A stretch of DNA of 64,000 nucleotides from assembly GCF_025698545.1 (NCBI RefSeq), contig NC_068567.1, positions 59,711,371 through 59,775,370 of the forward strand, in the 5' to 3' direction. Shown here one piece after another: positions 37,679 to 51,200 of the stretch. The notes under the pieces were generated by a model that was given only the letters and a program-made list of their open reading frames with translations, was not told the origin of the DNA and did not search any database. The stretch comes from Gossypium raimondii (Eukaryota > Streptophyta > Magnoliopsida > Malvales > Malvaceae). Position numbers and translations under genes: made by a program. Numbering within the stretch: position 1 is the stretch's first letter; each line of letters opens with the position of its first letter.

Positions 37679-40600
37679 TATTTTTATTTGTATTATAAGC
37701 ATAAATATATAGGATTATGGATAGTTTTCATTATCTGCTTTTTTTTATTTCTCATAGTTGTTGATGTACTTTCATTGCTCTAAGTTTTGGATAATTTATA
37801 AAGTTTTAATTTAGTCCTTTTGCCTGTTAAAAATAATAATAATAATAATAACATATACTCGCATAACTCCTATAGTATTAAGGAGGAAAATGATCAACAT
37901 CAACTAGTTAAAAATTGAATTGTGACTCGTACATCAAATACTATTTTCTTTCTACGTGGAGCTTTTTAAAAGATAAAATTATGATTTTACCTTGACTAGC
38001 TAAAGATTAGATTGTGAGTACATATAGTAAAGATTACATTCTCTTGAAGAGAATTATCTTCCCTCCAAAACAGACAATACCTCGTTACAAGTACAATATG
38101 ATAATTATTATATAGAGTAACATAGAAGGTAAGAGTGTTGAGATTTAAATTCTACGAAGTGGCATCATCTACTAAGAAAGAAATGTATGATTAATAATGT
38201 GTTGAATGTTAATTTGTCCTTTGAAGCATTTTTGAAGCACTTGGTCATATTCATGGAAGATTTATATGGTCTAATAACTCAATCTAACATTTTTTCCTCA
38301 TCTGCATGCCTGAGGTTTATAGTAAGGTTAACGTGTTTGTTTCTTATCACGAGAATTAAATTGTAACCATTTTTTTACGTAGCATGTCATCAAAATTATT
38401 ATTTTTCTTAAATTTTACCATCATTTTTAGCAGCTCAATACACAAGAGAGATCATTTTCAAAGAATTCATTCCGGTCTAGAGATTTCTTTCAATTCAATG
38501 TTATTTTCAATGACGACAATAAGAACATTACAAGCAGTATTTGGATTTAAATCAACCCTTTTACACTTTCTTTTAGGTGAATGTATTTAAGAGCTCCTTC
38601 TATTACAAGATTTGATGAAATTAGTCTCTATTATTAAATAAATCAATATAGTTAATGTATTATTTAAAGTAATCAAATAAGATCAAATTGGAATAAAGCT
38701 AGCTAACATTTATTGTTTAAAAATATTGTTTATTATTCAACAAAATTAATATTTTAAAGTTTTTATAATTTTATAAATGAAATATTTTGTTTGAAATTAA
38801 AATGAAAAGGACAAAATTATTTTCAAAATATTTTTATACTTTAAATATTAATTCTATTATAATTTTAGTTAATTTAATCCAGAAATATGTTAAGTACTTC
38901 AACTTTTTTTTCTCTTTTCACGTCAATTTCTGGTCTATTGAATGGGCAATCCACGTGTCTATCAGTAGTGCAAACTTTAAATATCAAATATTTTAATGGG
39001 CTTGTCTCAATCCTCTCAACCGTAAATATCAATATGATTGATCCTTGTAGTTGTTGTAACCACATATCTCAAGGAGTCATTAGCCTAGAAGATCTTAAGT
39101 ACACGTGTCAAATATGAATTATTATTTAGAGATATTCATAGTTCAGTTAAAATCAAATTAATCGACCGAGTCAATCTAATTTGGTTAATCAACCGATAAT
39201 CAAACGATCCAATTTAGTTTGATTGAAGGTCGATTAATGATATTTTGAAATTTTGATTATCAGTTAACTCGGTTTGAAATTAGGTAATTAATTGAGTTAA
39301 CCAATTAACGAAATAAATAATATATATTATATATAATTGTTACATTTTTGTTTGGTTGTTAACTTTTAATATTTATACAGTGTTTTTAATATCTTTTTAT
39401 TATTTTCACTTCTATTTAAAATTTTTGAACTATTAAAAAGGAAAATAAATATTAGCAACATTTTTTTATGTATTATACACTTATTTTAATCAAAAGATAA
39501 AAAATATGAATTTCAGTTAATTCGGTCATATTTATAAATATTATTTAAATTTATTTAAAAACTACCTTCACTGATTAATAATTAAAATTAACTTGCATAA
39601 AAATATAATTTTATACAATCTACTATTAGAATATTTATTTATAGTTTTCGAATAACATCATAATGGTTTAATTATTTCTAAACAATTTTACATGTCAAAA
39701 TAAAACATGATCTATTTTTTTAATCACTATACATGATTAATCCATCTTTTACAACGATATGAAAGTTTTTTTTGTTATTATTATTTTAAAATTACCACTA
39801 ATTTTAATATATTTAAACTATTCCACTAATTTTTATAAAACTATAATTACAGTTTTGTAAAAACTAAGATAACACATAGATGAAATTAATATTGCATGAA
39901 AAATGAGGGACCTTTAAAAAACATAATCACCTTACAAATATCTGAATTAACCTTATTAAAATAATTTACCATTTTAACTATCTAATAAAAACTAAAATAC
40001 AATAATTGAATTTAGATTTTGTTTTAAATAAAAAATAAAATATGGAAATTTGTTTTTCTATGATTATTTATAAATAAAATTAAAAATACTGATATAATTG
40101 AATTGATATTTAATTAATTAAATATTAATTTTATACAAAAATTTTAAATATTTTATATAAATTCATAAATTGAAAAAATCATAAACCTCAGCTATCTATG
40201 TATAAAATAAATAAAGAAGAAAAACAAACTTCAATTTCACACTAATTTTGGGCTTGGAAATATTTATCGTAACTGAAAGGATTTCTTGAAATAATTGGCA
40301 AGCAATGACAAATTTTTCTTGCCGACTGGGATAGCAACACAACTTTTTGTCCATCCTCATCGATTCCATATCAATCCCCGCTTATATCGGTGCATCGTTT
40401 TAATAATAAAATGGTATAATCATTTTTTTTCGCCTAATTTCGATTGCATCGGTTTATTTTGTCCAATTTTAATCGCACCAGCAAAACATTATGCATTCAT
40501 AATTACATTTTTCTGGAATAGTGTATATCTGGTGCTAACTGCTTTAATTTGAAATTTATTTAGTACCATCCATTTTATATTTCTAAATATTTTCATATAT

Positions 40601-41569
40601 ATTAATTTTTTAAAAAATATTAAGAAATTTGAAACGATACACTGACTGAAACAGACCAATACACACCAATTTTAGTAGAAAACAGTGTATCCATGAATGT
40701 GGTACATGCTAATCCAAATTCAACTTTTATTGTTCCATTTTAAACTCATTCTCAAATTCTATTTATTTAAAATTAGATTATAGCATATTCATATGGACAA
40801 AAATATTTATAATAAATTTATAAAAAATAAAAATTAAATGTAATTTTGGTTAAAATGGTAAAGTTAGAATGATCGAATTTTTAATGTATTAGATTCAAAT
40901 CTCATGATTCTCAATGTATGTATTTTTCTAGATTTATTAAACTATAAAAATACAAATAACTTCAAAATAATATTTTTATTTTATGAGTTGATCAATGACA
41001 TCAACTTAGTTAACCCCTTAATGTATAGTATAGATTTTAACAGAGCCCAAGTTGAAATATTATATATTTTTATTAGATTAATTTTTATAAGATTATATAA
41101 AATACATGTTATAAAAAATTATAAATATAAAACAAACCACCTCAATAAAGATGATCTTTGAGGAATATTATAAAAATATCGATGTATTAACAATATTATA
41201 ATATTATAAAAATATCAAATCACAATTACAGTATAAAATAAATAAAATAAATAATATTTTAAAATGAATAAAATAATTAATTTTTAAAACATATTCCTCT
41301 CGTTTTTGTTTTTTTTTTTTGAATTATATTCCCTCGATTCTTACTTAGAAAAGGCATTGGACATTTTCAGCCCTTAAATATTAAAAAGGAAAATTACAAA
41401 GAAATAATACAGACTAGTCAACCATAGTAGCAAAAAGGTCATCAAAATTGAATTTCCTTTTAAAAAATAATTTCTAATTAATTATTTAATCTTCTTTTAG
41501 TTTAATTACCCGGTTCCGAAGCAAATCCCGAGAAACTATTTTCTTCGAGGAATCCAACATCTTCAAAAG
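37679..41569. other. Long AT-rich intergenic region
   Basis: No gene is supported in about 3.9 kb. At 39140-39310 a stretch rich in repeated CGATTAAT / GGTTAATC / AACCGATAA words is probably an old dispersed repeat with short self-complementary words. The rest is low-complexity AT DNA; open frames of up to 85 codons show no similarity I recognise. Confidence 0.6.
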
Positions 41570-41809
41570 AACACTCAACCGTCAGATCCAAACATTCATT
41601 GCCGTTTCGCATCATTTGCAACTTCCCGTTTGTTTTTTTTTTTTAAAAGAAAAAAACCCATCAAAGTCACCGATCTCATCACCGTCAAGGAACTCTCGGG
41701 TTGAAGACGTTGGTTGATCCAGTGGAAGTTCGAGAAAACTTTGTGATTTAGGGGTTACTTAGTATACAAGGGAGACTTCAAAAGGAAGTGTTTGTTTGTT
41801 TTGGTATTG

Positions 41810-44800
41810 ATGGGGTTTTTCAGTACTATTTTGGGTTTATTTGGATTTGGAGTTGGGATTTCAGCGGGTCTTGTGATCGGTTATTATCTTTTCATCTTCT
41901 TCCAGCCTAGCGATGTCAAGGTACTCTTTGATCTTTCTATGTTCTATTTTTTGGGGTTAAAATTTATTATAGAACCTATGTTAAGCATAGCGCTCTTAAT
42001 TAGATTCAAGTCTTTTATATTTCTACATATTTCCATTATTCTGCATCAATTCGACTTCTTGTGGTGGATATTTGATGCATAAATATTTTGTTGTTAGTTG
42101 ACAGTGATAGAAATCGTTTCTTTAGTCATTTTGCATCCCTTGAATGAATGAAATATGAATGAATTGACTGATAAATGCTTCACTATCGTAACTGGTGGAA
42201 GCCGTAGCAATCAAATGCAAGTGAAAACATATGGGACTAATCAAACATGCTCTTATATTATTTGAAATATTGCTTTAGTTTTGATTCTAGTATCAGGGCT
42301 CCTAGAGCTGAGTTTAACAAAAATAAGTAACAATTGGGGTGCTTCAAATCAGGCGACCTGGTCCTCCCCTTCTATGTTGCTATGACTGTTTATTTTTCTT
42401 AAGTACCCGCGGCTAACACCTAAGTCTGACCCATATCTGGATATAGCTAAGGGGATATGTTCCTCTTAAGACCTAGCTACATGAAAATCTAGGAAAAAAA
42501 AGTGAAAGTACTAGTGTTAGACTGATATCCATGTCTGACACTGAATCCCAAGTTCAATCCCACTTTTCTTGTTGTCAAGAAATTAATCATGTTTTCATTT
42601 TTTCATGGTAAATGAGGAAAGATACAGGAAATAATGTTATATGTGCTGTCAATATTTGATATCTGTCACTTTTTTTTCTTTTTCTTTTTTGTATTTTTTG
42701 GAGTTTATTTAAGCACATGTTTACTTTATCAGGATCCTGAAATCCGTCCATTGGTTGAGCAAGACTCAGAGACTTTACAAGGGATGCTTCCAGAGATACC
42801 ACTTTGGGTAAAAAACCCAGATTACGATCGTGTACGTCAATGTCACTAGTGTCTGTAACATTCTTCCATGTCCTACATATGTTTTACTCTCTTCTATTCT
42901 GATAGCTACATTTTTCTTTCCATTGCGGGGTTTGTGAAGGTTGACTGGATAAACAAGTTTTTGGAATATATGTGGCCTTATCTTGACAAGGTTTAACTTC
43001 TTGTTCCCGAAAACTTTACTTTTATTGGTATCTGCTTTCCCCTTTATATGTTTGTTCTCAGATCTTTTCCCATTTTCTTGCTCCTTGTAGGCCATTTGCA
43101 TGACTGCCGAGAACATTGCCAAACCCATAATAGAGGAGCAAATTCCTAAGTACAAAATTGATGCCGTCAAATTTGAAAAACTTACATTAGGATCTTTGCC
43201 GCCAACTTTTCAAGGTGAGTCAGTCAATTTCTTTTGAACTTATTTCTTTCTCTCTCAAATGTTATGTTGCTTGTCTTTTTTGCTAAATTCTTTGATAACA
43301 TGAAAAAGCATTACTTAGAAAAGGCATTGAAAAGAGAAGCTGGATAGATCTTTAGAACTCTGCTTGGTGATCTTGAATTTGTATTGGAGATAGCATGAAC
43401 TATATTATAATAAGCATGGATAATCATTAAAAATGCTGCTTTCTAGGATTAATTGCTATGATTTTTGCTAAATTGTTGGAGATGTCAGTTTTTTACAAAA
43501 ACAAAAAAGTGGTTATTATCTATGTTAACAAAAATAATTTGCTGTGCATTCAAAGATAAATTTCCAGCCTCACAATAAAAGGTACCCCCCCTCCCACACA
43601 CACACACAAAAAACCCTATAGGTCCTGGATGTTTAGAGGTGAGAACAACTTATTCCCTCAACATTCTTGGTGCTGAATTCCTTGGACCCCAGTGAGCCTA
43701 GATTTTAAGATCAAAAACTATCTGTGTAGTTTTATGTAATTGTCTTTCTTTCTTCCTCTACAGATTTTACACTGACCTAGTTGCTCTTCTTCTCCTTGAT
43801 AGGTATGAAGGTTTATGTTACAGATGAAAAGGAGTTAATTATGGAACCATTAATAAAATGGGCTGGAAATCCTGATGTTACTATTGCTGTAAAAGCATTT
43901 GGGCTGAAGGCAACTGTCCAGGTTGTTATTTTTTCCCTATCCTAAAAGGGAATATTCTTATGTAGTTAACTACTTGTGTTAGGTAGGAGAGAGTAGGTTG
44001 TTTGTTAATTGTGTGTTGCTTGGATAATTTCAGGTTGTGGATTTGCAAGTATTTGCTCTACCACGTATTACCTTAAAGCCTTTGGTTCCAAGCTTTCCTT
44101 GTTTTGCAAATATCTTCGTGTCCTTGATGGAGAAGGTTTGAGAAAATGGATGAAATTAAATTCTATTTTTATTATTTAGATATTTCATGATCTGATATTT
44201 TCATTTGGCAAACAATTTTTTACTGCAAATTCTGTGGTTATCCACGTAAAGTAGATGTAGATTTGCCCTTTATTAGACATGTAATTAGTCGGTATAAGTA
44301 AATTAGTGTGATGAAGTATTTTTAATTTTTTTGATGAATAGTGATTAGTTCTCTTCTCTATTAATCATTTGCTTCTAATCTGCAGCCCTATGTCGACTTT
44401 GGATTGAAGCTTATTGGGGCTGATCTCATGTCCATTCCTGGGCTTTACAGGTTTGTCCAGGTAAAATGCCTTATAATGTTTTCTCTTATTCTCATTTTCT
44501 AGTTTCACCAGAGTACTTGATTAATGAGGCTTTATTAAATGTTTGAACGTGCATTTCTTTTACCGAAAATGCAATCTGTTTTGAGGCATCTTTTTCTTTT
44601 TTTCCCTTTAAATGCAAAAATTCTATCATAGAAGTTGTTTGACCTTTCGGTAGTGATGGTTTTATCTGTGCTAACTTCTTGAAGAATGTCATCATATTTC
44701 TCAGAGATAGGAAAAACTTCTCATTAATGCCCCTGCTGGCATTATCTTAACAATGTATCGTTTAGAGCTTTGAATTTTAATAAGGGCTGTATGTAATGCA

Positions 44801-46717
44801 GGAGCTCATCAAAGATCAGGTTGCAAACATGTATCTTTGGCCTAAAACCCTTCAAGTACCAGTTCTGGATCCATCAAAGTATGTTTCAAGGATGTTCTCA
44901 TACTTTTTTACTATTAATGTCATCATTTTTTTTCTTGCACTTCTTTGTTTCTTGGCTTATAAATCCATTTCAACTTGCAGAGCTTTTAAAAGGCCTGTAG
45001 GAGTTCTTCATGTGAAAGTTCTAAGGGCATCGAAGCTAAAGAAAAAAGATTTTTTGGGTGCATCAGACCCTTATGTTAAACTGAAGCTAACTGAGGATAA
45101 GCTTACTTCTAAGAAAACCACTGTGAAGCATAAGAACTTGAACCCTGAATGGAATGAGGAATTTGATATGATAGTGAAAGATCCTCAGACCCAGGCCTTA
45201 GAGCTTCATGTTATTGATTGGGAGCAGGTAAGATTTAAGAAATTTGCTTTTCAACTTAATTGAAGTTCTATAATTTTTTTCCTATTGTTTCCCTAACTAC
45301 TACTTCTCGTTCTCAGGTCGGGAAGCATGACAAGATGGGAATGAATGTGGTTCCTTTGAAAGAACTTACTGCTGACGAGCCCAAAGGTTTTACCCTTGAA
45401 CTTCTTAAAAATATGGACTTAAATGATGCTCAAAATGAGAAGTCACGTGGGCAGCTTGAGGTGGAACTCACATATAAGCCCTTCAAAGAAGATGAAATGC
45501 CAAAAACTTTTGAGGAGTCAAAAACACTGCAGAAGGCTCCTGAAGATACACCTGATGGTGGAGGTGTGCTTGTAGTCATTGTCCACGAGGCACAAGATGT
45601 TGAAGGGAAGCACCACACCAATCCATATGTGACAATTCTCTTTAGAGGCGAGAAGAGAAAGACAAAGGTATCTTTTTTTGGGTTCAAAAAAAGAGGTATA
45701 TTATGACAGTAGCATTTAAAGACTAAAGTAACCGACATTTAAGAAATTGTTTTAACCTTTGGCCCAATTTTAAATATCCATCATTTTGTTCCTTAGTCTT
45801 CTAGTGTACGCAGTTTATGCTAGGGTGCTCACATCTTTTCTTTTATAATTATTTTTATTTGAAGAAGAATCAAAGATGGTGGGTAATAGCTCTTTTTTAT
45901 TGAAAGATAATCAATTCGGAGTCCTTTTAGATATTCATGTTTTCTTCGAAGGTTGAATGATCGCATTACTGAAAGTTTCAAAAAAAGTTCTGAGAATTTT
46001 TTCCAGTTGCTTGTATTTCCTATAAATGACATGTTCTTCTAATTCTATTTGTCCAGCACGTAAAGAAAAACAGAGATCCAAGATGGGAAGAGGAGTTCAC
46101 ATTCATGCTGGATGAACCTCCCGTTAATGATAAATTGCATGTGGAAGTTCAAAGCAGTTCATCAAGGATTGGCCTGCTCCATCCCAAGGTACACTTACAT
46201 AACAGATGTTGCCCGGAATTTGGTTTGGTGTCGTAGTTGTTTTCCTCATCTTGAGACCCAGAATATTAACATCTAGTGCTAGGGTGATATGTGATGCGTG
46301 AAGAGTTGAAATCTATATAGATTCTAGATTCATAAAAATCGTCATTGGTTTCATGTTTGAGCTTTGAAAGGTTGTCGATAGTGTGGGATGTCGTCTCTCA
46401 GATGGTTGAATTTTGTGATATGGTTGTTTGATGAAAACCCTAAACCCTACTTATACATGCACAAACATGCACATGCACATGCACATGCGCATATACATGT
46501 ATTTGTTAGTGTTTTGGGGCATTTTTTGTTTCGTTTTTATCGGTTCTGTGATTTCATTATTAATGGGATTATTGTTTGTATGAAACAGGAAACACTGGGT
46601 TATATTGATATCAATCTTTCAGATGTTGTTAACAACAAAAGAATCAATGAGAGATACCATCTGATAGACTCAAAGAATGGGCGGATCCAGATTGAGTTGC
46701 AGTGGAGAACTAAATGA
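41810..46717 (+). CDS. SYT2: Synaptotagmin-2-like protein (SMP and two C2 domains)
   Basis: Twelve exons join in frame to 538 residues: 41810-41920, 42733-42831, 42940-42990, 43091-43214, 43803-43921, 44034-44135, 44386-44460, 44802-44878, 44981-45227, 45317-45667, 46057-46188 and 46589-46717. The N-terminal membrane anchor (about 5-32) is followed by an SMP lipid-transfer domain (about 70-250; VDWINKFLEYMWPYLD, LGSLPPTFQGMKVY). C2A spans about 255-380 (GASDPYVKL, NPEWNEEF, and an IDWEQVGKHDK loop with acidic residues). C2B spans about 412-530 (EGKHHTNPYV, RDPRWEEEF). In C2B the first Ca-loop Asp is missing, as in Arabidopsis SYT1. Such proteins tether the ER to the plasma membrane and act in membrane repair and traffic. 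The residue pattern after the anchor (FQPSDVKDPEIRPLVEQDS) fits SYT2 better than SYT1. All introns are GT-AG. Confidence 0.94.
46463..46492 (+). repeat. (CACATG)n microsatellite in SYT2 intron 11
   Basis: About four to five units of ACATGC run just before a CGCATATACATG end. The tract is intronic and upstream of the last exon. Confidence 0.7.
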
Positions 46718-46823
46718 GAGCCATTTCTTGAATTCATTCCCACACATACAGAGACAGAGAAAGTCATTTCTTAATATCTTAGATCTGTACTCGAAATTAT
46801 ACTTCATTTTTACTTGTAACAAT

Positions 46824-46829
46824 AATAAA
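46824..46829 (+). terminator. Candidate poly(A) signal of SYT2
   Basis: AATAAA lies 107 bp after the stop codon in a TTGTAACAATAATAAATAC context, a suitable position for a plant near-upstream element. Confidence 0.45.
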
Positions 46830-48204
46830 TACTACTGAAAATAGCACCAAAAATGGAAGACTGGACAACCCGTTTTTTTTCATTTGAGCTTTGCTTTGTC
46901 TTTTAAATTGCTTACATTTTTCAAGGTTCAACCCTCCAATGCGCCCATAAATGTTGATTATTTTCGGCCAAGTGATGTTTAAAAGAAGCTAATATACGTA
47001 TAGCATTATTGGTTCGTATACGTTGTTGGTCACTCTAGTAATTAAATGGTTTAAAAAGTTACAATTATAGTTAAAAAGATAATGTTTTAATATTTTTTCT
47101 AGTCAATAATTATTAACGCAATAAAAAAATTTACAAAAAATAAAATTTATGAATTGCAAGTTAATCTAATAGAAGTATTTTTATCTTTTAATTTTTATAT
47201 AATATATATTTTACAGCAGCAGGAGCACCACTAGGGGGTTATTCATCGGAATGAAAAAAATCCTTCCACTGATGTCCTACATAAAGACACAACCCAATCT
47301 TTTCCCAATAGACAGCATAACCAATAATCTAGTGTGAACCCAACAACGAACCCTTCAATTCGACCAGATGAACAATACCCGTAGAGGCAAGCAAACCTTT
47401 TTGAAGATCAAATGTAAGTACTGAGAAGAGAGATGCAAGAGGTTCATAGTGCAATGCCTCTAGAGTTTCTCTATGAATGCTTATGAAAACACCAAAATAT
47501 ATTAATTAAAAGAAAGACTCCATGAATTCATTTATGATTATAACATAGAATTAAAACAATCATAACTTCAAATTAAAATTATAATTCAGAGCATTATCGT
47601 CCATAATTCACCTATCTAATCATGACCATGAATAAAATTTCAATAGCACAACCATGTAAATTTAATGGTTTTAAAATTATAATTAAGAGAAAATTTACAA
47701 ATTAAGATAAAAATAGATGAACACTGTATAAATTCAACTCTTTTTCATTAATTCTTTTCTGAACTTTGTCACCAATCAAACAACAAATGAAAAATTAAAC
47801 TTTTAGAGATTCAATATAATTTTCTTTCAACATTTGATAAATTGCACATATAAATTAAATTATTCATAAATTTAATTACTTTGTTCATTATCATCATTAG
47901 TATTAATTAAATATTAATTACTTTTGTTGATTGAGTCTTAATTTCATTGACATAAACATTATTATCAATATAAAAAATGTTACTTGAATGGACTTAAAGT
48001 AGAAAAATAAATAAATATTTATAATGAGATTTAAAGAAAATATATCATCTAGTTTTAGCTTCACCTTTTCAATATCTTAAATATCATTTACCTACTAAAA
48101 CAAACTCTGTTTCTATATCATTATTAGGGTTTAATTTAATCAACCCTTTTCAACTGCTTTATTTGTCCCTTTCCCCCTCATTTTCCAGCTTCCAATTGTT
48201 AGGG

Positions 48205-48213
48205 TTAGGGTTT
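48205..48213 (-). promoter_or_regulatory. Telo-box in the GATA gene leader
   Basis: TTAGGGTTAGGGTTTTAGG at 48199-48217 contains an inverted AAACCCTAA about 50 bp before the ATG. A second TTAGGGTTT lies at about 48125. Confidence 0.5.
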
Positions 48214-48261
48214 TAGGTTTCTTTTAGTAAGTTCTTGGAGATATAGAGGCGTTCTCTTTTA

Positions 48262-51200
48262 ATGGTTGATGGTGTAGCAATGGATACAGTGAACCAACGG
48301 GGACTACTAGGGAGACCATACGGATATCTGCATGATGACGGAGGATTTGAGAGGAAAGACATTAAAGGAGCTCACAAGGCGGTCATGAATGGAGTCATGA
48401 GTTCAGTTCAACCTACTCGAACCAGTGAACTCACCATTGCTTTTGAGGGTGAGGTCTACGTCTTCCCCGCAGTTACTTCTGAAAAGGTTTGGTTTTCTTT
48501 TAGGTTTTCTTAATTCTTTGGTTGCATGTTGAGTTTTTATATGTTTTATTGATGGATTAAACTGTTTATCTGGAAATGCGGGGGAGTTCAAAGGTTATGT
48601 GGATAAGTAGCTTTATTTTGTTAGTCTTACTTAACTGTAAACAGAGGAAGATAGCTCTTGAGAATTTTGAATTTGTTTGATCCATTACCTTTGCTAAAAT
48701 CGCTTTCAGCTTTAGGATTCAGACAAATTGTTAGAATGATACTGTTAGGATAGCTATTTCTGCTTGCTGTTTTCAGGGAAAAACTTTCATACCATTGGTG
48801 GAGTTATGGCATTTAAATCTGCTATTCCACTTGTGGCATAGGGTGGGTAAATGAGATTGACATCATCCATTTTTCCTGGCATGGGGATGGCCATTGTGGA
48901 CAAGCTGTAATAAAAGTTTTAGGGCCAGTTTAACATTGAGGTTGAGAAGTGCTGTGAAAAAGTGCTTTAGAAAAATTTGATAGTGTTTACCATTGCTGTC
49001 TATAAGTGCTTTAGGGAAGATAAAATGTCTATTTAAGACTTTATGTTGAGAAGTAGAATATTTAACAAGGGTATGAAAAAGTAATTTTATTGAAAAGCAC
49101 TTTTCCATAAGCCAAAAGATAAAAAATTTGGCTTGGCTTAGAATCCCAAATTAAAATCAAGGTTTGGTTTGAAAAGCTGCTTGTTTACCAAATTTTTTGG
49201 TTTGAAATCATGGTTTGGGTTGAAAAGTGGTTTTCAACGTCAATGATAAACACACCCTTAAGGTGTTACTGAAGGTCATATCGGTATGCTTGAAAAAGTT
49301 TTCCTTATTTTGAACATATAAAATGGGATTTTCTTTTTCAAATTTTATGTTACACATATTAGCTGACCTCTGTTACCCATTATATGCTTACTTTTCCCTG
49401 TTAGCTGGGAAAGGGGTTTTAGCTAGGTAGTGAAAACCAATTCTTTTTGTCATTGATTCAGCTGTAAATAAAGCATGAGGAAATATACTTAAACTCTTTT
49501 GAGTAACTGAGTTTTGTATGTGCCTTTGCTTGCATTGATTTCATAGGTCCAGGCAGTTTTACTACTACTGGGAGGATGTGATACATCAATTAATGTGCCC
49601 AGCTCCGAGTTCCTACTACAAGAAAAGGTCAAGGTATCTTATATGCATATGACATTGCTCTGCAAAATTTACTTGAATATATGGGTTTGGTTGCTAATAT
49701 TTCCTTAAAATATGTTCAAGGTTGTAGGTGACTCTTCACGAGGTTCAAAGATTTCCCGAAGAATTGCCTCGCTAGTCAGATTTCGTGAGAAGCGGAAAGA
49801 GAGATGCTTTGAAAAGAAAATACGCTATACTTGCCGAAAAGAGGTTGCTCAGAGGTAAGTTGCCTTGTTTTTGTTGATAAGTAATTCTTAGGCTCTAGGA
49901 CTTGTAGCTCAACTGGGATTTTTACTTGTAACAAGTTCAATAAGCTAATTAGCTTGTTCATGTGATAAAGCTTACTGCCTTTGCTCTTGAATCATGATAT
50001 TTTATGAGGTCTATTCTTTCAAGTCTTGGTTATGCTTGCATATTTCTTTTTGGAGCATCACTATTGCCCTTATTTACTGAAGTTTGTAAGCTATTAGAAA
50101 ATAGCTTTATGGTCCTTAACCAAACTGTTTTTGACATCTCAACTTTTAGGTCTCCTGGATGCTTGATGTGTTCCTCTTAAAATATCATTGGTGCATAGTC
50201 TAGGCTTTGTTACCTTTACCTTTGGTAGTTCTACTAGATAGGTGGGTTCTGTAAGGATAAGCTTTCACTTTGGACCTTAAAAGTTTATCACATTCTCTAG
50301 AGATGAGCTGCTAAAGAAAAAAAGAAATAAGATTTGCATGCTAGTGATCTACAAATGTGCCAATTTTCCTTAAGCTGGTAAATTAGGCTCTATCTCATCC
50401 AAAAGCACTTTTATTGTTTGTTCACAAGTTTTCCAAGTGCACTTCTAATTTTCTTGTTTGCTAGGATTCTGAAAAAACATATTATTTTATTGAATAGCCT
50501 ATCTTAAAACAATGTTACAAGCTTATGTATTTATACACAAGTACTGCCAATATACACTAGGAAACTAGCAGGAAACTCCTCTTCCTAAAGTTTGTCCTAA
50601 AATGAAGCTTAAAATCTGGCCTAAGTATTTATACACAAGTACAGCCAATATACACTAGGAAACTAGCAGGAAACTCCTCCTCCTAAAGTTTGTCCTAAAA
50701 TGAAGCTTAAAATCTGGCCTAAAATCAAGGTCCTAAAATCTCTACAATTAATACTTTTTGACTAATATCTACTATTATAACTTGTATCTTCCACAAGGAT
50801 GCATCGTAAGAATGGTCAGTTTGCATCAGTCAAGGACTCTAACTCAGGTGAAGGAAGCTGTGATCAAAGTGATGACACCCCTGACTCTGTGTAAGTTTGA
50901 AGGAGCTTACTTTGTTTATTTCTTGTTGATGTTAATTGTGTTGAAGGTGTTTTTTCTTGTTTTGTTCCTTTTCTTATAAGCTTGCGTAGTTGTCAACACT
51001 GTGGGATCAATGAGAAGTTAACCCCGGCAATGCGTAGGGGGCCAGCTGGTCCCAGAACACTTTGCAATGCTTGTGGCCTTATGTGGGCAAACAAGGTTGG
51101 TGTAGAATAGTCAGATGCGTACCTATGCAGCTTCTTTTCTCATTTACTTATAATTAATTTTGTTCACTTTTTATGCAAGGTTGAAGACATTCAAATTTGA

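Larger units (their letters stand above)
46718..48261. other. Intergenic region between SYT2 and the GATA gene
   Basis: SYT2 3' UTR comes first, then AT-rich DNA with no gene, then the GATA leader from about 48120 with telo-box motifs. Confidence 0.6.

Noticed and set aside
36921-37783. Overlapping open frames read as functional P0-like genes
   Set aside because: They are pieces of one intronless pseudogene with stops, a frameshift and an internal deletion.
45430-45738. 102-codon antisense frame over SYT2 exon 10
   Set aside because: It is a shadow of the sense C2-coding exon with no support of its own.
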